DNA of 64,000 nt from CAKRJP01 sp963597615 (GCA_963597615.1 CAVBQS010000040.1:8723-72722); one strand, 5' to 3'; positions 36,270-44,383 are shown, numbered from the stretch's first letter. The notes: generated by a model from the letters alone, not told the origin. Numbers and translations are program-made.

Positions 36270-36452
36270 AAAAACCCCTCCCAACTTAAATAAATACCTA
36301 GTGCTATTATACTTCTGCTACACTAGACATTACCAGTAAAATTATGGTAAATTCTACTTGAGTTATATATGGGTAATTGCCCCCTTGCGCAATCCGGGCT
36401 AGATTCTTGAGGGTGCAAATATATATCCTAAATGGAGATAAGGAGGAGAATC

Positions 36453-36761
36453 ATGGCAGTAGTACATGTAACAAAAGATAATTTCAAGGAAGAGGTTTTG
36501 GAAGCTAAGGTGCCGGTGTTGGTGGATTTTTGGGCTACGTGGTGTGGGCCTTGCCAGATGGTGGCTCCTATTGTGGAGGAGCTTTCTGATGAACTTTCTG
36601 ATGTGAAGATCTGCAAGGTGGATGTGGATGATCAGCCGGAGCTTGCAAGAGACTATCGGGTAATGTCCATCCCTATGTTTTATGTGTTTAAAGATGGTGA
36701 GGTTGCAAGCCGGGCAGTAGGAGCTCAGGAGAAGGATGAGCTGATTGCAATGCTGAAATAA
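36453..36761 (+). CDS. trxA: Thioredoxin
   Basis: 102 residues from ATG 36453, seven bases after AAGGAGG; an in-frame ATG at 36432 is less likely. Disulfide reductase with active-site cysteines C31 and C34 in WATWCGPCQM, cis-Pro in SIPMFYVF near 74, and the GA-Q end typical of Trx1. Reduced by thioredoxin reductase, for which trxB at 41421 is the likely partner although not adjacent. Confidence 0.97.
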   Translation: MAVVHVTKDNFKEEVLEAKVPVLVDFWATWCGPCQMVAPIVEELSDELSDVKICKVDVDDQPELARDYRVMSIPMFYVFKDGEVASRAVGAQEKDELIAMLK

Positions 36762-36785
36762 ATACAATTTCTTTTTCAGGCAGAA

Positions 36786-36814
36786 TTGACAAACAGACCT
36801 TATTGACAGATAAT
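36786..36814 (+). promoter_or_regulatory. Promoter upstream of carbamate kinase gene
   Basis: TTGACA (36786-36791), 17 bases, GATAAT (36809-36814). The start codon follows after a leader of about 120 bases. Confidence 0.65.
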
Positions 36815-36940
36815 GTTGGGATAGATTAAAAATTAAATTCTGGATTTTAAAATTTGAGACAGCTATTCATAGGTATGGAAAACAGTATTCTACGGATGGA
36901 ATGAATAGTTGGATTTCAGTGGAAAGGCGGAAAGCGTAGG

Positions 36941-37885
36941 ATGAAAAAACGAGTGGTTGTTGCATTAGGACATAAGGCACTGGGAGTTACCATGCCGGAA
37001 CAGTTGGAGGCAGTAAAAAAATCTGCCAAGGTGATTGCGGATTTGGTGGAAGCCGGCGATCAGGTGGTGATTACCCACAGTAATGCCCCTCAGGTTGGTA
37101 TGATCCATACTGCAATGAATGAATTTGCTAAGATGCATGAAGATTATACCGTAGCCCCTATGTCTGTGTGCTCGGCTATGAGCCAGGGCTATATTGGCTA
37201 TGATCTTCAGAATGCCATCAGAGAAGAACTGATGGATAGAGGTATTTACCGCACCGTAAGTACTATCTTGACTCAGGTGGTGGTAGATCCTTACGATGAG
37301 GCGTTCTATACTCCTACCAAGGTTTTAGGTCGTTACATGAATGCAGAAGAGGCGGCTATGGAGCGCAAAAAAGGTAATTATGTGGTGGAGGAGCCGGGAA
37401 AAGGCTTCCGCCGTATCGTTTCTGCTCCAAACCCGGTACGTATTGTAGAGATTGACGCAGTGAAGGCCCTCTTAGACGCAGATCAAGTCGTAATTGCCTG
37501 CGGTGGTGGTGGAATACCGGTACTTGAGCAGGACAATCACTTAAAGGGAGCCAGCGCTGTTATTGAAAAAGACCTTACAGCAGGAAAGTTAGCAGAAGAG
37601 GTAGATGCAGATGAGCTTATCATGCTAACCAGCGTAGAGAAGGTTAAAATCAACATGGACCGCCCGGAAGAAGAAGACCTTGGAGAAATTAGCTTAAAAG
37701 AGGCTAAAAAATATATGGAAGAAGGCCACTTTGGAATCTACAACATGCTTCCAAAATTTAGCGCATCTGTATCCTTCGTAGAAAAAAGAGAAGGAAGAAG
37801 CGCCCTCATTACATCCTTCGAGTGCCTAAAAGACGCAAGAAAAGGCAAAACCGGCACCCGAATCATCACAGAAAAAGAAAACTAA
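36941..37885 (+). CDS. arcC: Carbamate kinase
   Basis: 314 residues, standard length, start ATG 36941 behind GGAAAGGCGG. Makes ATP from carbamoyl phosphate and ADP, the last step of the arginine deiminase route and of some purine-degradation routes. It has the amino-acid-kinase fold with VVALGHKALG at 5-14, VVIACGGGGIPV near 185 and LIMLTSVEKV near 227. No arcA, arcB or arcD lies in the window, so this is a stand-alone copy with its own promoter and terminator. The partner carbamoyltransferase must be encoded elsewhere. Confidence 0.95.
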   Translation: MKKRVVVALGHKALGVTMPEQLEAVKKSAKVIADLVEAGDQVVITHSNAPQVGMIHTAMNEFAKMHEDYTVAPMSVCSAMSQGYIGYDLQNAIREELMDRGIYRTVSTILTQVVVDPYDEAFYTPTKVLGRYMNAEEAAMERKKGNYVVEEPGKGFRRIVSAPNPVRIVEIDAVKALLDADQVVIACGGGGIPVLEQDNHLKGASAVIEKDLTAGKLAEEVDADELIMLTSVEKVKINMDRPEEEDLGEISLKEAKKYMEEGHFGIYNMLPKFSASVSFVEKREGRSALITSFECLKDARKGKTGTRIITEKEN

Positions 37886-37899
37886 AAAAGACTAGAGAA

Positions 37900-37935
37900 A
37901 AAAAGGAATGGGTATAAAACTTCCCATTCCTTTTT
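37900..37935 (+). terminator. Terminator after carbamate kinase gene
   Basis: A 13-bp perfect stem (arm AAAAAGGAATGGG, with its complement ending in TTTTT) and a ten-base loop. Confidence 0.9.
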
Positions 37936-37998
37936 AGTTTTATCTTATTTGCAAACAAAGATAAACTGTGTCTTTTTTGTGTTCTTTCCCTCAGAAAA

Positions 37999-38027
37999 TT
38001 GACTTATCTCCTTGCAAAAGATATACT
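37999..38027 (+). promoter_or_regulatory. Promoter of nrdR
   Basis: TTGACT (37999-38004), 17-base spacer, TATACT (38022-38027), about 35 bases before the nrdR start. No NrdR-box pair was recognised around it. Confidence 0.7.
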
Positions 38028-38068
38028 ATTTGTGTTATAGACAAAAATTTTCGAAAGGATACCACCAG

Positions 38069-38518
38069 ATGAAGTGCCCTTATTGTAGTCATCCAGATAC
38101 AAAAGTCATCGATTCCCGTCCCAACGATGAGGGAACCGCTATTCGAAGACGCAGATCCTGTGATTTTTGTGGGAAGCGTTTTACTACCTATGAGAAGGTT
38201 GAGACTATTCCCCTTTCCATTATTAAGAAGGATAACACAAGAGAAAAATATAACAGAAGTAAGATTGAGAATGGTATCTTAAGGGCATGTTATAAAAGAC
38301 CGGTATCCACCGATGCGGTGAAGGAAGTTATTGACCGCATTGAGACCTGTATATATAGACAAGAAGAGAAGGAAATCCCCAGCAGTCTTGTGGGAGAGAT
38401 TGTTATGGAGGAATTAAAGAATTTAGACGAGGTAGCCTATGTGCGCTTTGCCTCTGTTTATCGTGAGTTCAAAGATGTGAATACATTTATGGATGAACTT
38501 AAGAAAATTTTAGAGTAG
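38069..38518 (+). CDS. nrdR: Transcriptional repressor NrdR
   Basis: 149 residues from ATG 38069, where the family consensus MKCPYC begins; earlier in-frame codons lie within the promoter. Represses ribonucleotide reductase operons when dATP is high. The zinc ribbon uses C3, C6, C31 and C34, followed by the basic RRRRSCDFCGKRFTTYE and an ATP-cone (about 49-139). truA follows after 37 bases and is probably in the same unit. No nrd genes occur in the window. Confidence 0.97.
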   Translation: MKCPYCSHPDTKVIDSRPNDEGTAIRRRRSCDFCGKRFTTYEKVETIPLSIIKKDNTREKYNRSKIENGILRACYKRPVSTDAVKEVIDRIETCIYRQEEKEIPSSLVGEIVMEELKNLDEVAYVRFASVYREFKDVNTFMDELKKILE

Positions 38519-38555
38519 ATATGCATTGAGTTTTGAATATAAGGATTGATGTTGG

Positions 38556-39290
38556 ATGAGAACATATAAATTGACCATTTCCTATGATGGTAGCAGATAC
38601 CAGGGATGGCAGCGTCAGGCAACCACTGACAATACCATCCAGTTTATTTTAGAGTGGAGTATTAGTAAGCTTGTAGGTTATAAGGTTCAGGTAGATGGCT
38701 CCGGCCGCACTGATGCGGGAGTTCATGCCAGAGGCCAGGTGGCCAGTGTACGCCTTTCCAGATTGTATGATGTGAGAGAATTTAGGGATTCTTTGAACCG
38801 TTATTTGCCGGAGGACATTCGTATTCAGAAGGTAGAACTTGTGCGCAACGGCTTTCATGCCAGAAAGAGTGCTAAGGGAAAGAAGTACGAGTATTATATC
38901 GATTGTAGGGAGAAGCCGGATGTGTTTTCTAGAAGATATTGCTATCACTATCCGGAGAAGTTAGATATAGAGGCCATGAGGAATGCAGTGCCTTATCTCA
39001 TTGGGCCAAAGAATTTTACCAGTTTTACAGATGATAAGGATTGCAAGGATCCTGTTCGAAAAATCACCAATATTAAGATTGTAAGTAACGGTGAGAAGGT
39101 TCGAATTACCTATTATGGTACGGGATTTTTATACCATATGGTGCGGATTCTCACAGGAACCCTTTTGGAGATTGGAACTGGCAAGCGGGATGCTGCCATG
39201 TTACCTGTAGTAATCGCTGCGGAGGATCGAAGTCTTGCAGGATTCTTAGCCCCGGCCAGAGGCTTGTTTTTAAGAAAGGTATACTATTAA
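38556..39290 (+). CDS. truA: tRNA pseudouridine synthase A, copy 1
   Basis: 244 residues. Makes pseudouridine at positions 38-40 of the tRNA anticodon arm. Catalytic D53 lies in GSGRTDAGVHA, with YDGSRYQGWQ near 10-19 and FLYHMVRILTGTLLE near the C-terminus. A second truA-type gene is at 47700. The two share all motifs but differ across most of the chain, so they are old paralogues rather than a recent duplication. It is transcribed behind nrdR. Confidence 0.95.
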   Translation: MRTYKLTISYDGSRYQGWQRQATTDNTIQFILEWSISKLVGYKVQVDGSGRTDAGVHARGQVASVRLSRLYDVREFRDSLNRYLPEDIRIQKVELVRNGFHARKSAKGKKYEYYIDCREKPDVFSRRYCYHYPEKLDIEAMRNAVPYLIGPKNFTSFTDDKDCKDPVRKITNIKIVSNGEKVRITYYGTGFLYHMVRILTGTLLEIGTGKRDAAMLPVVIAAEDRSLAGFLAPARGLFLRKVYY

Positions 39291-39341
39291 CATAGGAATC
39301 AGATCGCTGCTTAGTGGTTAAGATTTATGAGGAAGTAAAGA

Positions 39342-39382
39342 GGCTTCGGTAGTGGATATTAGATATATCCACCATCGAAGCC
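39342..39382. terminator. Hairpin between truA copy 1 and the convergent SDR gene
   Basis: GGCTTCGGTAGTGGATAT (39342-39359) pairs with ATATCCACCATCGAAGCC (39365-39382), with two mismatches. It includes the last SDR codons and lacks a clean T-tract on either side, so it is at best a weak terminator. Confidence 0.45.
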
Positions 39383-40090
39383 AATTATTTGCCCTGTCAT
39401 GTAGAAGGGAGTGTGTACCGTATCCCAAATGATCTGGGCAGCCTCTTCTGGACTGGCAAAGCGGCCAATGGGGATGTCGTAGGCCAGGCTTTCCCTGTCT
39501 TCTTTAGATAGCATCTGATTCATGTCAGTGTCGATGACTCCAAAGGCGATGGCGTTGACCTGAATATTGTTGGGGGCTAGCTCTTTAGCAAGAGCCCTTG
39601 TTAAGCCATTTACCCCGGCCTTGCTGGCAGAATAGGCTACTTCACAGGAAGCCCCAACCCTGCCCCACATGGAGGATACATTTAAAATTACTCCTTGGCC
39701 GGCCCTTAGCATGCCGGGGATTGCCTTTCTGCAGCAATAAAAGACAGAGGATAAATTGGTATTAAGAATCCGGTTCCATTCCTGGTCTGTCATATCGTGA
39801 AGCAAGCCCATATGGGCTATTCCGGCATTGTTAATGAGAATATCTATGTGACGTCCCTCTTTTTTAATCTGGGCGAAGATATTTTCCACATCCAGAGAGG
39901 AGCCTACATCCCCTTGCAGAATGAAATACTGGGCGTTTGGAAGCTCATCTAAAGCCTTGGCAACTTCTTTTATTTTTTCTGTGGATGACTTGTAATTTAG
40001 ATAAACAAAATAGCCCTCTTTGGCAAATTTTATGGCGCAGGCCCGGCCGATTCCCCGGGAGGCACCTGTGATTAAAACTGTTTTTTTCAT
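39359..40090 (-). CDS. Short-chain dehydrogenase/reductase (FabG or YmfI-like)
   Basis: 243 residues. NAD(P)H-binding TGASRGIG motif at 7-14, NNAG near 88 and the catalytic Ser-Tyr-Lys set in SSMWG and AYSASKAG (about 140-160). The GASCEVAYSASK wording is what clostridial YmfI-type proteins show. YmfI reduces the 5-aminopentanone group on elongation factor P, so that role is possible. A generic 3-oxoacyl-ACP reductase is the alternative. No fatty-acid synthesis or efp gene lies nearby. Monocistronic. Confidence 0.85.
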   Translation of the reverse strand: MKKTVLITGASRGIGRACAIKFAKEGYFVYLNYKSSTEKIKEVAKALDELPNAQYFILQGDVGSSLDVENIFAQIKKEGRHIDILINNAGIAHMGLLHDMTDQEWNRILNTNLSSVFYCCRKAIPGMLRAGQGVILNVSSMWGRVGASCEVAYSASKAGVNGLTRALAKELAPNNIQVNAIAFGVIDTDMNQMLSKEDRESLAYDIPIGRFASPEEAAQIIWDTVHTPFYMTGQIIGFDGGYI

Positions 40091-40146
40091 AAGTAAATCC
40101 TTTCATTAAATGATGGGAATAGTAACTTCATTATAACTGTAAAACA

Positions 40147-40175
40147 TTGATATTTAAAGTTTGGAATGTTAAGAT
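40147..40175 (+). promoter_or_regulatory. Probable promoter for the HD hydrolase, TetR, trxB operon
   Basis: TTGATA (40147-40152), 17 bases, TAAGAT (40170-40175), about 70 bases ahead of the start at 40244. Confidence 0.5.
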
Positions 40176-40243
40176 AATGACAGTAATACAATCAGAAAGT
40201 AGAAACCAAAAACCAATAATCAAAATTCAAAAGGAGAACCCCA

Positions 40244-40783
40244 ATGATTGATGAGGCAAGAGAATTTGCAACAAAGGCACATGAGGGTCAGGTACGCAAA
40301 GGAACTCGCAGACCCTACATCGTACATCCAATTGAAGTAGCAGAGATTGTATCAACTATAACCAAAGACAAGGAAGTCATAAGCGCAGCGTTTTTGCATG
40401 ATACCATTGAAGATTGCAAGGGTGTTACCAAAGATCTTTTGGCAGAATGTTTTTCGGGAAGAGTGGCAGACCTTGTAGGCCAGGAAAGTGAGGACAAGAC
40501 CAAGACCTGGCATGAAAGAAAGGCAGCCACCATAGAACATTTAAAGAAGGCCCCCAGGGAGGTTCGCATTATTGCCCTGGCAGATAAGTTGTCTAATATG
40601 CGGGATATCGACAGAGATTATCCTGTGGTGGGGGAGGATTTGTGGAACCGCTTTCGTATGAAGGATAAGAATATTATTGGTTGGTATTACAAGGGTGTCA
40701 GAGATGTCCTTAAGGAGGAATTTGAGGGGATTCCGGCATTTAAGGAATACTGTGCACTGATTAAAAAATATTTTGGCGATTAA
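40244..40783 (+). CDS. HD-domain hydrolase, small alarmone hydrolase (MESH1/SpoT-HD) type
   Basis: 179 residues starting at ATG 40244 behind AAAGGAG. It consists of a single HD domain of the RelA/SpoT hydrolase kind: HEGQVRKGTRRPYIVHPIEVA (14-34), the metal pair in FLHDTIED (about 50-57) and LADKLSNMRDI (about 111-121). Enzymes of this size remove the 3-prime pyrophosphate from (p)ppGpp or hydrolyse related nucleotides. It has no synthetase or regulatory domain. It lies about 4 kb from two synthetase-family genes and heads a unit with a TetR regulator and thioredoxin reductase. Confidence 0.87.
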   Translation: MIDEAREFATKAHEGQVRKGTRRPYIVHPIEVAEIVSTITKDKEVISAAFLHDTIEDCKGVTKDLLAECFSGRVADLVGQESEDKTKTWHERKAATIEHLKKAPREVRIIALADKLSNMRDIDRDYPVVGEDLWNRFRMKDKNIIGWYYKGVRDVLKEEFEGIPAFKEYCALIKKYFGD

Positions 40784-40817
40784 AAAATCCAGTCGCTAAA
40801 GAGTTTGGAGTAGTTAA

Positions 40818-41405
40818 ATGGGACGTGGAAAAGGAAAGAAAAATGCCAAGCAGAAAATTGTAGAAGCTGCCTGGCAGCTGTTTTATGAAAAAGGATTTAG
40901 TGGAACTACCGTAGATGATATTATTGAATTATCCGATACTTCCAAGGGATCCTTTTATTATTACTTTAATACAAAGGATGAGCTTTTAAATACCCTGTCT
41001 ATTATGTTGGATGACCAGTATGAGGTTCTAGAGACTCAGATGGATCCTAAGATGAACAGTTATGAGAAGCTTTTGTATTTAAACCGGGAAATTCACAAGT
41101 GGATGGAAGAGAATGTTCATATTGAACTTCTAACTTCTTTGTATTCCACTCAGTTGGCGGCCAGTGGGAAAAGTTGCCTTTTAAATCACAATCGGGTATA
41201 TTTTCGCCTGATTACCAAGATTGTAGATGAGGGGCAACTTAGGGGCCAGATTAGGCAGGATGCTTCGGTTATGGAGATTGTAAAATACTATGCCATGTGC
41301 GAGAGGGCTCTGGTGTCTGACTGGTGTTTAAGTCGTGGAGAGTTTTCCCTGGCAGATTGTAATACAAAATATATGGCCTATATGATGGAACACTATAGGG
41401 CTTAA
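40818..41405 (+). CDS. TetR-family transcriptional regulator
   Basis: 195 residues. N-terminal helix-turn-helix (about 12-60: KIVEAAWQLFYEKGFSGTTVDDI then GSFYYYFNTKDEL), followed by an all-helical ligand domain with no recognisable specificity. It starts with MGRGKGKKNAK, an unusually basic tail. Located between the HD hydrolase gene (34 bases upstream) and trxB (15 bases downstream), so it may autoregulate this operon. No palindromic operator was identified. Confidence 0.93.
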   Translation: MGRGKGKKNAKQKIVEAAWQLFYEKGFSGTTVDDIIELSDTSKGSFYYYFNTKDELLNTLSIMLDDQYEVLETQMDPKMNSYEKLLYLNREIHKWMEENVHIELLTSLYSTQLAASGKSCLLNHNRVYFRLITKIVDEGQLRGQIRQDASVMEIVKYYAMCERALVSDWCLSRGEFSLADCNTKYMAYMMEHYRA

Positions 41406-41420
41406 GAGAGGAAAAATAAA

Positions 41421-42320
41421 ATGTATGACATTGGGATTGTAGGAGGGGGCATTGCCGGAATGACAGCCGCCATCTATGGCCTGCGGGCCGGAAAGAAAGT
41501 GTTGCTTTTAGAAGGTACTGGCTTTGGGGGGCAGATGACCTTAACTTCCCATATAGAAAATTATCCGGGAATTCAAAAAATTTCAGGAAATGAACTAGCC
41601 CAGAATTTAAAAGCCCAAGTGGAAGAATTGGGGGTCGAGATCAAGCGGGCAAGTGTAAAAGAAATTCTAGTTCAAGATCAAGAAAAAATCATCATAACAG
41701 AGCAGGAAGAATTTCCATGCAAGGCCCTGATTCTTGCTACAGGACAGACCCACAGAAAATTAGGAGTTCCAGGAGAAGACCAATTTGCAGGCATGGGAGT
41801 ATCCTACTGTGCAGTCTGCGATGGGGCCTTCTTTAAAGGCATGAATGTGGCAGTGGTGGGAGGAGGAAGTACCGCCCTAGAAGATGTGGCCTATCTGGCT
41901 AACCACTGTAACAAAGTCTATGTAATTCACCGAAGAGATGCCTTTCGAGGGGAAGACTATCTGGTGCAAAACCTAAAAGAAAAGGAAAATGTAGAGTTCA
42001 TCCTAAACAGCATAGTAACAGAAATCAAGGGAAGTTTTGCAGTAGAAGAAATAAAGCTTCGTAATGTTCTTACCAAAGCAGAATCAAACCTTCCAGTAGA
42101 AGGAGTCTTCATAGCCATCGGCCAAATCCCCGGAAACGAAAGATACGCCGGCCTAGTAGACCTAGATGAAAAAGGATATATAAAAGCAGGAGAAGATTGC
42201 AAGACCTCCAGAGAAGGAATCTTTGCAGCAGGAGATTGCAGAACAAAAGCCGTAAGACAGCTAGTGACAGCAGCCGCAGATGGAGCCATAGCAGCCCTAG
42301 GGGCCACGGAAATATGCTAA
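41421..42320 (+). CDS. trxB: Thioredoxin reductase
   Basis: 299 residues starting at ATG 41421. FAD/NAD-dependent reductase of the low-molecular-weight class. FAD motif GGGIAGMTAAIYG (8-20), redox cysteines C130 and C133 in SYCAVCD, NADPH motif VGGGSTALEDV near 151-161, and the FAD motif GIFAAGDCR near 269. The codon and base use of the last third is more A-rich in the third position than neighbours (many CTA and AGC-to-CCA style codons), which may be chance. Partner thioredoxin is encoded at 36453. Confidence 0.95.
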   Translation: MYDIGIVGGGIAGMTAAIYGLRAGKKVLLLEGTGFGGQMTLTSHIENYPGIQKISGNELAQNLKAQVEELGVEIKRASVKEILVQDQEKIIITEQEEFPCKALILATGQTHRKLGVPGEDQFAGMGVSYCAVCDGAFFKGMNVAVVGGGSTALEDVAYLANHCNKVYVIHRRDAFRGEDYLVQNLKEKENVEFILNSIVTEIKGSFAVEEIKLRNVLTKAESNLPVEGVFIAIGQIPGNERYAGLVDLDEKGYIKAGEDCKTSREGIFAAGDCRTKAVRQLVTAAADGAIAALGATEIC

Positions 42321-42489
42321 AAAGCTACACGCTAGCAACGAAGGCGGGCGCTTGTCTGAGCCCGCTTTTTGGGCGAGTTAGCGCAGGAGCCTGAGTGGCT
42401 AAGCGCGCGTAGTGAGTAGGAAACGCAGCGTATTTTCGAAGCATATATGGCCCTCCTGCGTCCGTGTCCACATCTCAACAGAAGAAGAA
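42321..42489. other. Intergenic stretch with GC-rich palindromic sequence
   Basis: No gene is apparent. It holds the terminator at 42344-42370, then a GC-rich segment to about 42480 with GCGAGTTAGCGC and GCGCGCGTAG, markedly richer in G+C than the surrounding AT-rich DNA. It could be a decayed repeat; nothing else recognised. Confidence 0.5.
42344..42370 (+). terminator. Terminator after trxB
   Basis: GCGGGC (42344-42349) pairs with GCCCGC (42360-42365), followed by TTTTT. Confidence 0.75.
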
Positions 42490-43134
42490 TTAAACTCTGC
42501 TCTTCAAAGCACTATCCTTCCCCGTACCAAAATGATCCTTCCGTAGAATCTCATAGGCTTCCTCATACTTCCCATCCCGCATAAGTTTCACCATTCTTTT
42601 GGCATTATCATTGGTTCTTTTAATCTCCATTCCATTACGAACAGAATATTGGCCGATGCGAATTAGTTCCGATAAATTGTTCTCGTAAATCTTATTAATC
42701 CGCTGATTATCTAAGATACTGATGATTTCCATATGCATATCTGTGTCAGCCAACTCCCAGTCATAATTGTTGTCAGAACAGGCACACATCCGAACAACCT
42801 TCTCCTCAATACGGTAGGAGTATTCTTCATTGCGCTCGCAGGTGAAAATCTGCTTAAAGGCAGCTCCCTCAATCAATTCTCTAAGCTGATAGAGTTCATA
42901 AATGTCCCGGTCAGTAATCTCCTTAACGGTTAGGGATTTGTAGTAATCCGTAACAATCAGGCCGTCATCCTGCAATCTGTGGATGGCAGTGCGGACAGGA
43001 CTGCGGCTCATACCCAGTTCCTCAGTCAGCATGGCCTCCGTTAAAGTCATTCCCGGGGGATAAGTCAGATGCAATATATTTTCTTTAATTTTCTCATAAG
43101 CCTGGTTGGCAAGAGAAGTAGTTTTTTCAGCCAT
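42490..43134 (-). CDS. GntR-family transcriptional regulator (FCD type)
   Basis: 214 residues from ATG 43134, start of the winged helix consensus, with CGGAG upstream; an in-frame start at 43194 would fall in the operator and promoter. N-terminal GntR winged helix (about 5-70, with YPPGMTLTEAMLTEELGMSRSPVRTAI) and a helical FCD ligand domain (about 80-205). It diverges from proC across 288 bp holding three perfect and one imperfect TTGTATACAA palindromes, which are likely its own binding sites and imply autoregulation as well as control of proC. The effector is unknown; an amino acid or organic acid is typical for this group. Confidence 0.93.
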   Translation of the reverse strand: MAEKTTSLANQAYEKIKENILHLTYPPGMTLTEAMLTEELGMSRSPVRTAIHRLQDDGLIVTDYYKSLTVKEITDRDIYELYQLRELIEGAAFKQIFTCERNEEYSYRIEEKVVRMCACSDNNYDWELADTDMHMEIISILDNQRINKIYENNLSELIRIGQYSVRNGMEIKRTNDNAKRMVKLMRDGKYEEAYEILRKDHFGTGKDSALKSRV

Positions 43135-43184
43135 AATACAACTCCGTTCTATCGGATGCCTGGATACAAGCAGACATCGCATGA

Positions 43185-43194
43185 ATGTATACAA
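43185..43194. promoter_or_regulatory. Probable GntR operator at its own promoter
   Basis: ATGTATACAA, one base off TTGTATACAA, immediately beyond the minus-strand -10 box. A repressor here would block the start of its own transcript. Confidence 0.7.
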
Positions 43195-43222
43195 TTATAC
43201 TATAACTAAATGACGAATACAA
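43194..43222 (-). promoter_or_regulatory. Promoter of the GntR regulator gene
   Basis: On the minus strand TTGTAT (43222-43217), 17-base spacer, TATAAT (43199-43194). Confidence 0.75.
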
Positions 43223-43243
43223 CAAAAAAACCTCGTTAAAATG

Positions 43244-43272
43244 TTGACATCAAGGACGTCTGGTGTTAGCAT
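43244..43272 (+). promoter_or_regulatory. Promoter of proC
   Basis: TTGACA (43244-43249), 17-base spacer, TAGCAT (43267-43272). The operator array begins 15 bases downstream. Confidence 0.75.
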
Positions 43273-43287
43273 GAGGGCATAAGGAAG

Positions 43288-43336
43288 TTGTATACAAATT
43301 TTTTGATTGTATACAAATCTGGATACTTGTATACAA
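43288..43336. promoter_or_regulatory. Three-copy TTGTATACAA operator array in front of proC
   Basis: Perfect ten-base palindromes at 43288-43297, 43307-43316 and 43327-43336, spaced 19 and 20 bases centre to centre, about two helical turns. They lie just downstream of the proC promoter, a position suited to repression. The adjacent GntR gene is the obvious source of the binding protein. Confidence 0.87.
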
Positions 43337-43422
43337 TTATTCGGAGCCTATTTATTTTTAAATTATTAAAGAAACAGATTGGGAAAATCATACATTTATG
43401 TTATTACAAGGGAGGTAGTATT

Positions 43423-44217
43423 ATGAAGTTAGGGTTTATCGGAACAGGAAATATGGCATCAGCTATGATGGGTGGTATCATTAACAAGGGTATCGTGAAA
43501 GCAGATGAGATTATTGGTGCAGACGTATACGAAGCAGGAAGAGAAAAAGTAAAAGCACAGTTTGGAATCCACGTAACTGCAGACAACAACGAAGTAGTGG
43601 AGAAGGCAGAAGTAGTTATTCTTTCAGTAAAACCACAATTCTATGCAGAAGTAATTGCAGGTATTAAAGATAAGGTAAGACCGGATCAGATTATTATTAC
43701 CATCGCTCCAGGAAAGACCCTTGCATGGCTGGCAGACCAGTTTGGGGAGAATGTAAAAATCGTACGTACCATGCCAAATACACCGGCAATGGTAGGAGCA
43801 GGAATGACAGCAGCTTGCCCGAATAAGAACATGACAAAAGAAGAGACAGAGTACGTAAAGAGAATCCTTGGAAGCTTTGGAGAAGTAGAGATCGTAGGAG
43901 AAGGCCTTATGGACGTAGTAGTATCTGTAAGCTCTAGTTCACCAGCCTACGTATTCATGTTTATCGAGGCCATGGCAGATGCAGCAGTAGAAGGCGGAAT
44001 GCCAAGAGCCCAGGCATACAAGTTTGCAGCCCAAGCAGTCATGGGAAGCGCAAAGATGGTATTAGAGACAGGAAAGCATCCGGGAGAATTAAAAGACATG
44101 GTATGCTCACCGGCAGGAACCACCATCGAGGCAGTACGAGAGCTAGAAGCACACGGCTTCAGAAGCTCCATCATCGAGGCGATGGAGAAGTGTACGGCAG
44201 TATCAAAGTCCATGTGA
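43423..44217 (+). CDS. proC: Pyrroline-5-carboxylate reductase
   Basis: 264 residues from ATG 43423, behind AGGGAGG; an in-frame TTG at 43288 falls inside the operator array. Last step of proline synthesis, reducing pyrroline-5-carboxylate with NAD(P)H. GFIGTGNMASAMMGG at the start is the nucleotide-binding motif, and the C-terminal GTTIEAVRELEAHGF signature is present. No proA or proB is nearby. Stand-alone placement under a GntR regulator suggests special control, perhaps linked to proline or ornithine metabolism. Confidence 0.97.
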   Translation: MKLGFIGTGNMASAMMGGIINKGIVKADEIIGADVYEAGREKVKAQFGIHVTADNNEVVEKAEVVILSVKPQFYAEVIAGIKDKVRPDQIIITIAPGKTLAWLADQFGENVKIVRTMPNTPAMVGAGMTAACPNKNMTKEETEYVKRILGSFGEVEIVGEGLMDVVVSVSSSSPAYVFMFIEAMADAAVEGGMPRAQAYKFAAQAVMGSAKMVLETGKHPGELKDMVCSPAGTTIEAVRELEAHGFRSSIIEAMEKCTAVSKSM

Positions 44218-44243
44218 TAAAAGAAATATCGTTTTTTGAAAAG

Positions 44244-44280
44244 AAAATTCTCCGGCGAATATGTTTGCCGGAGAATTTTT
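44244..44280 (+). terminator. Terminator after proC
   Basis: A 13-bp perfect stem (AAAATTCTCCGGC at 44244-44256 with its complement at 44267-44279), a ten-base loop and T-tract. Confidence 0.9.
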
Positions 44281-44383
44281 ATGCATCCTGGTATTAAAAA
44301 AAACAATCAAACAGACCCTTTACGGAACCTAGCTTTTCCGCTAAAATGAACTGTATTGTGACCTATGAATTTCCCGGGTGTCA

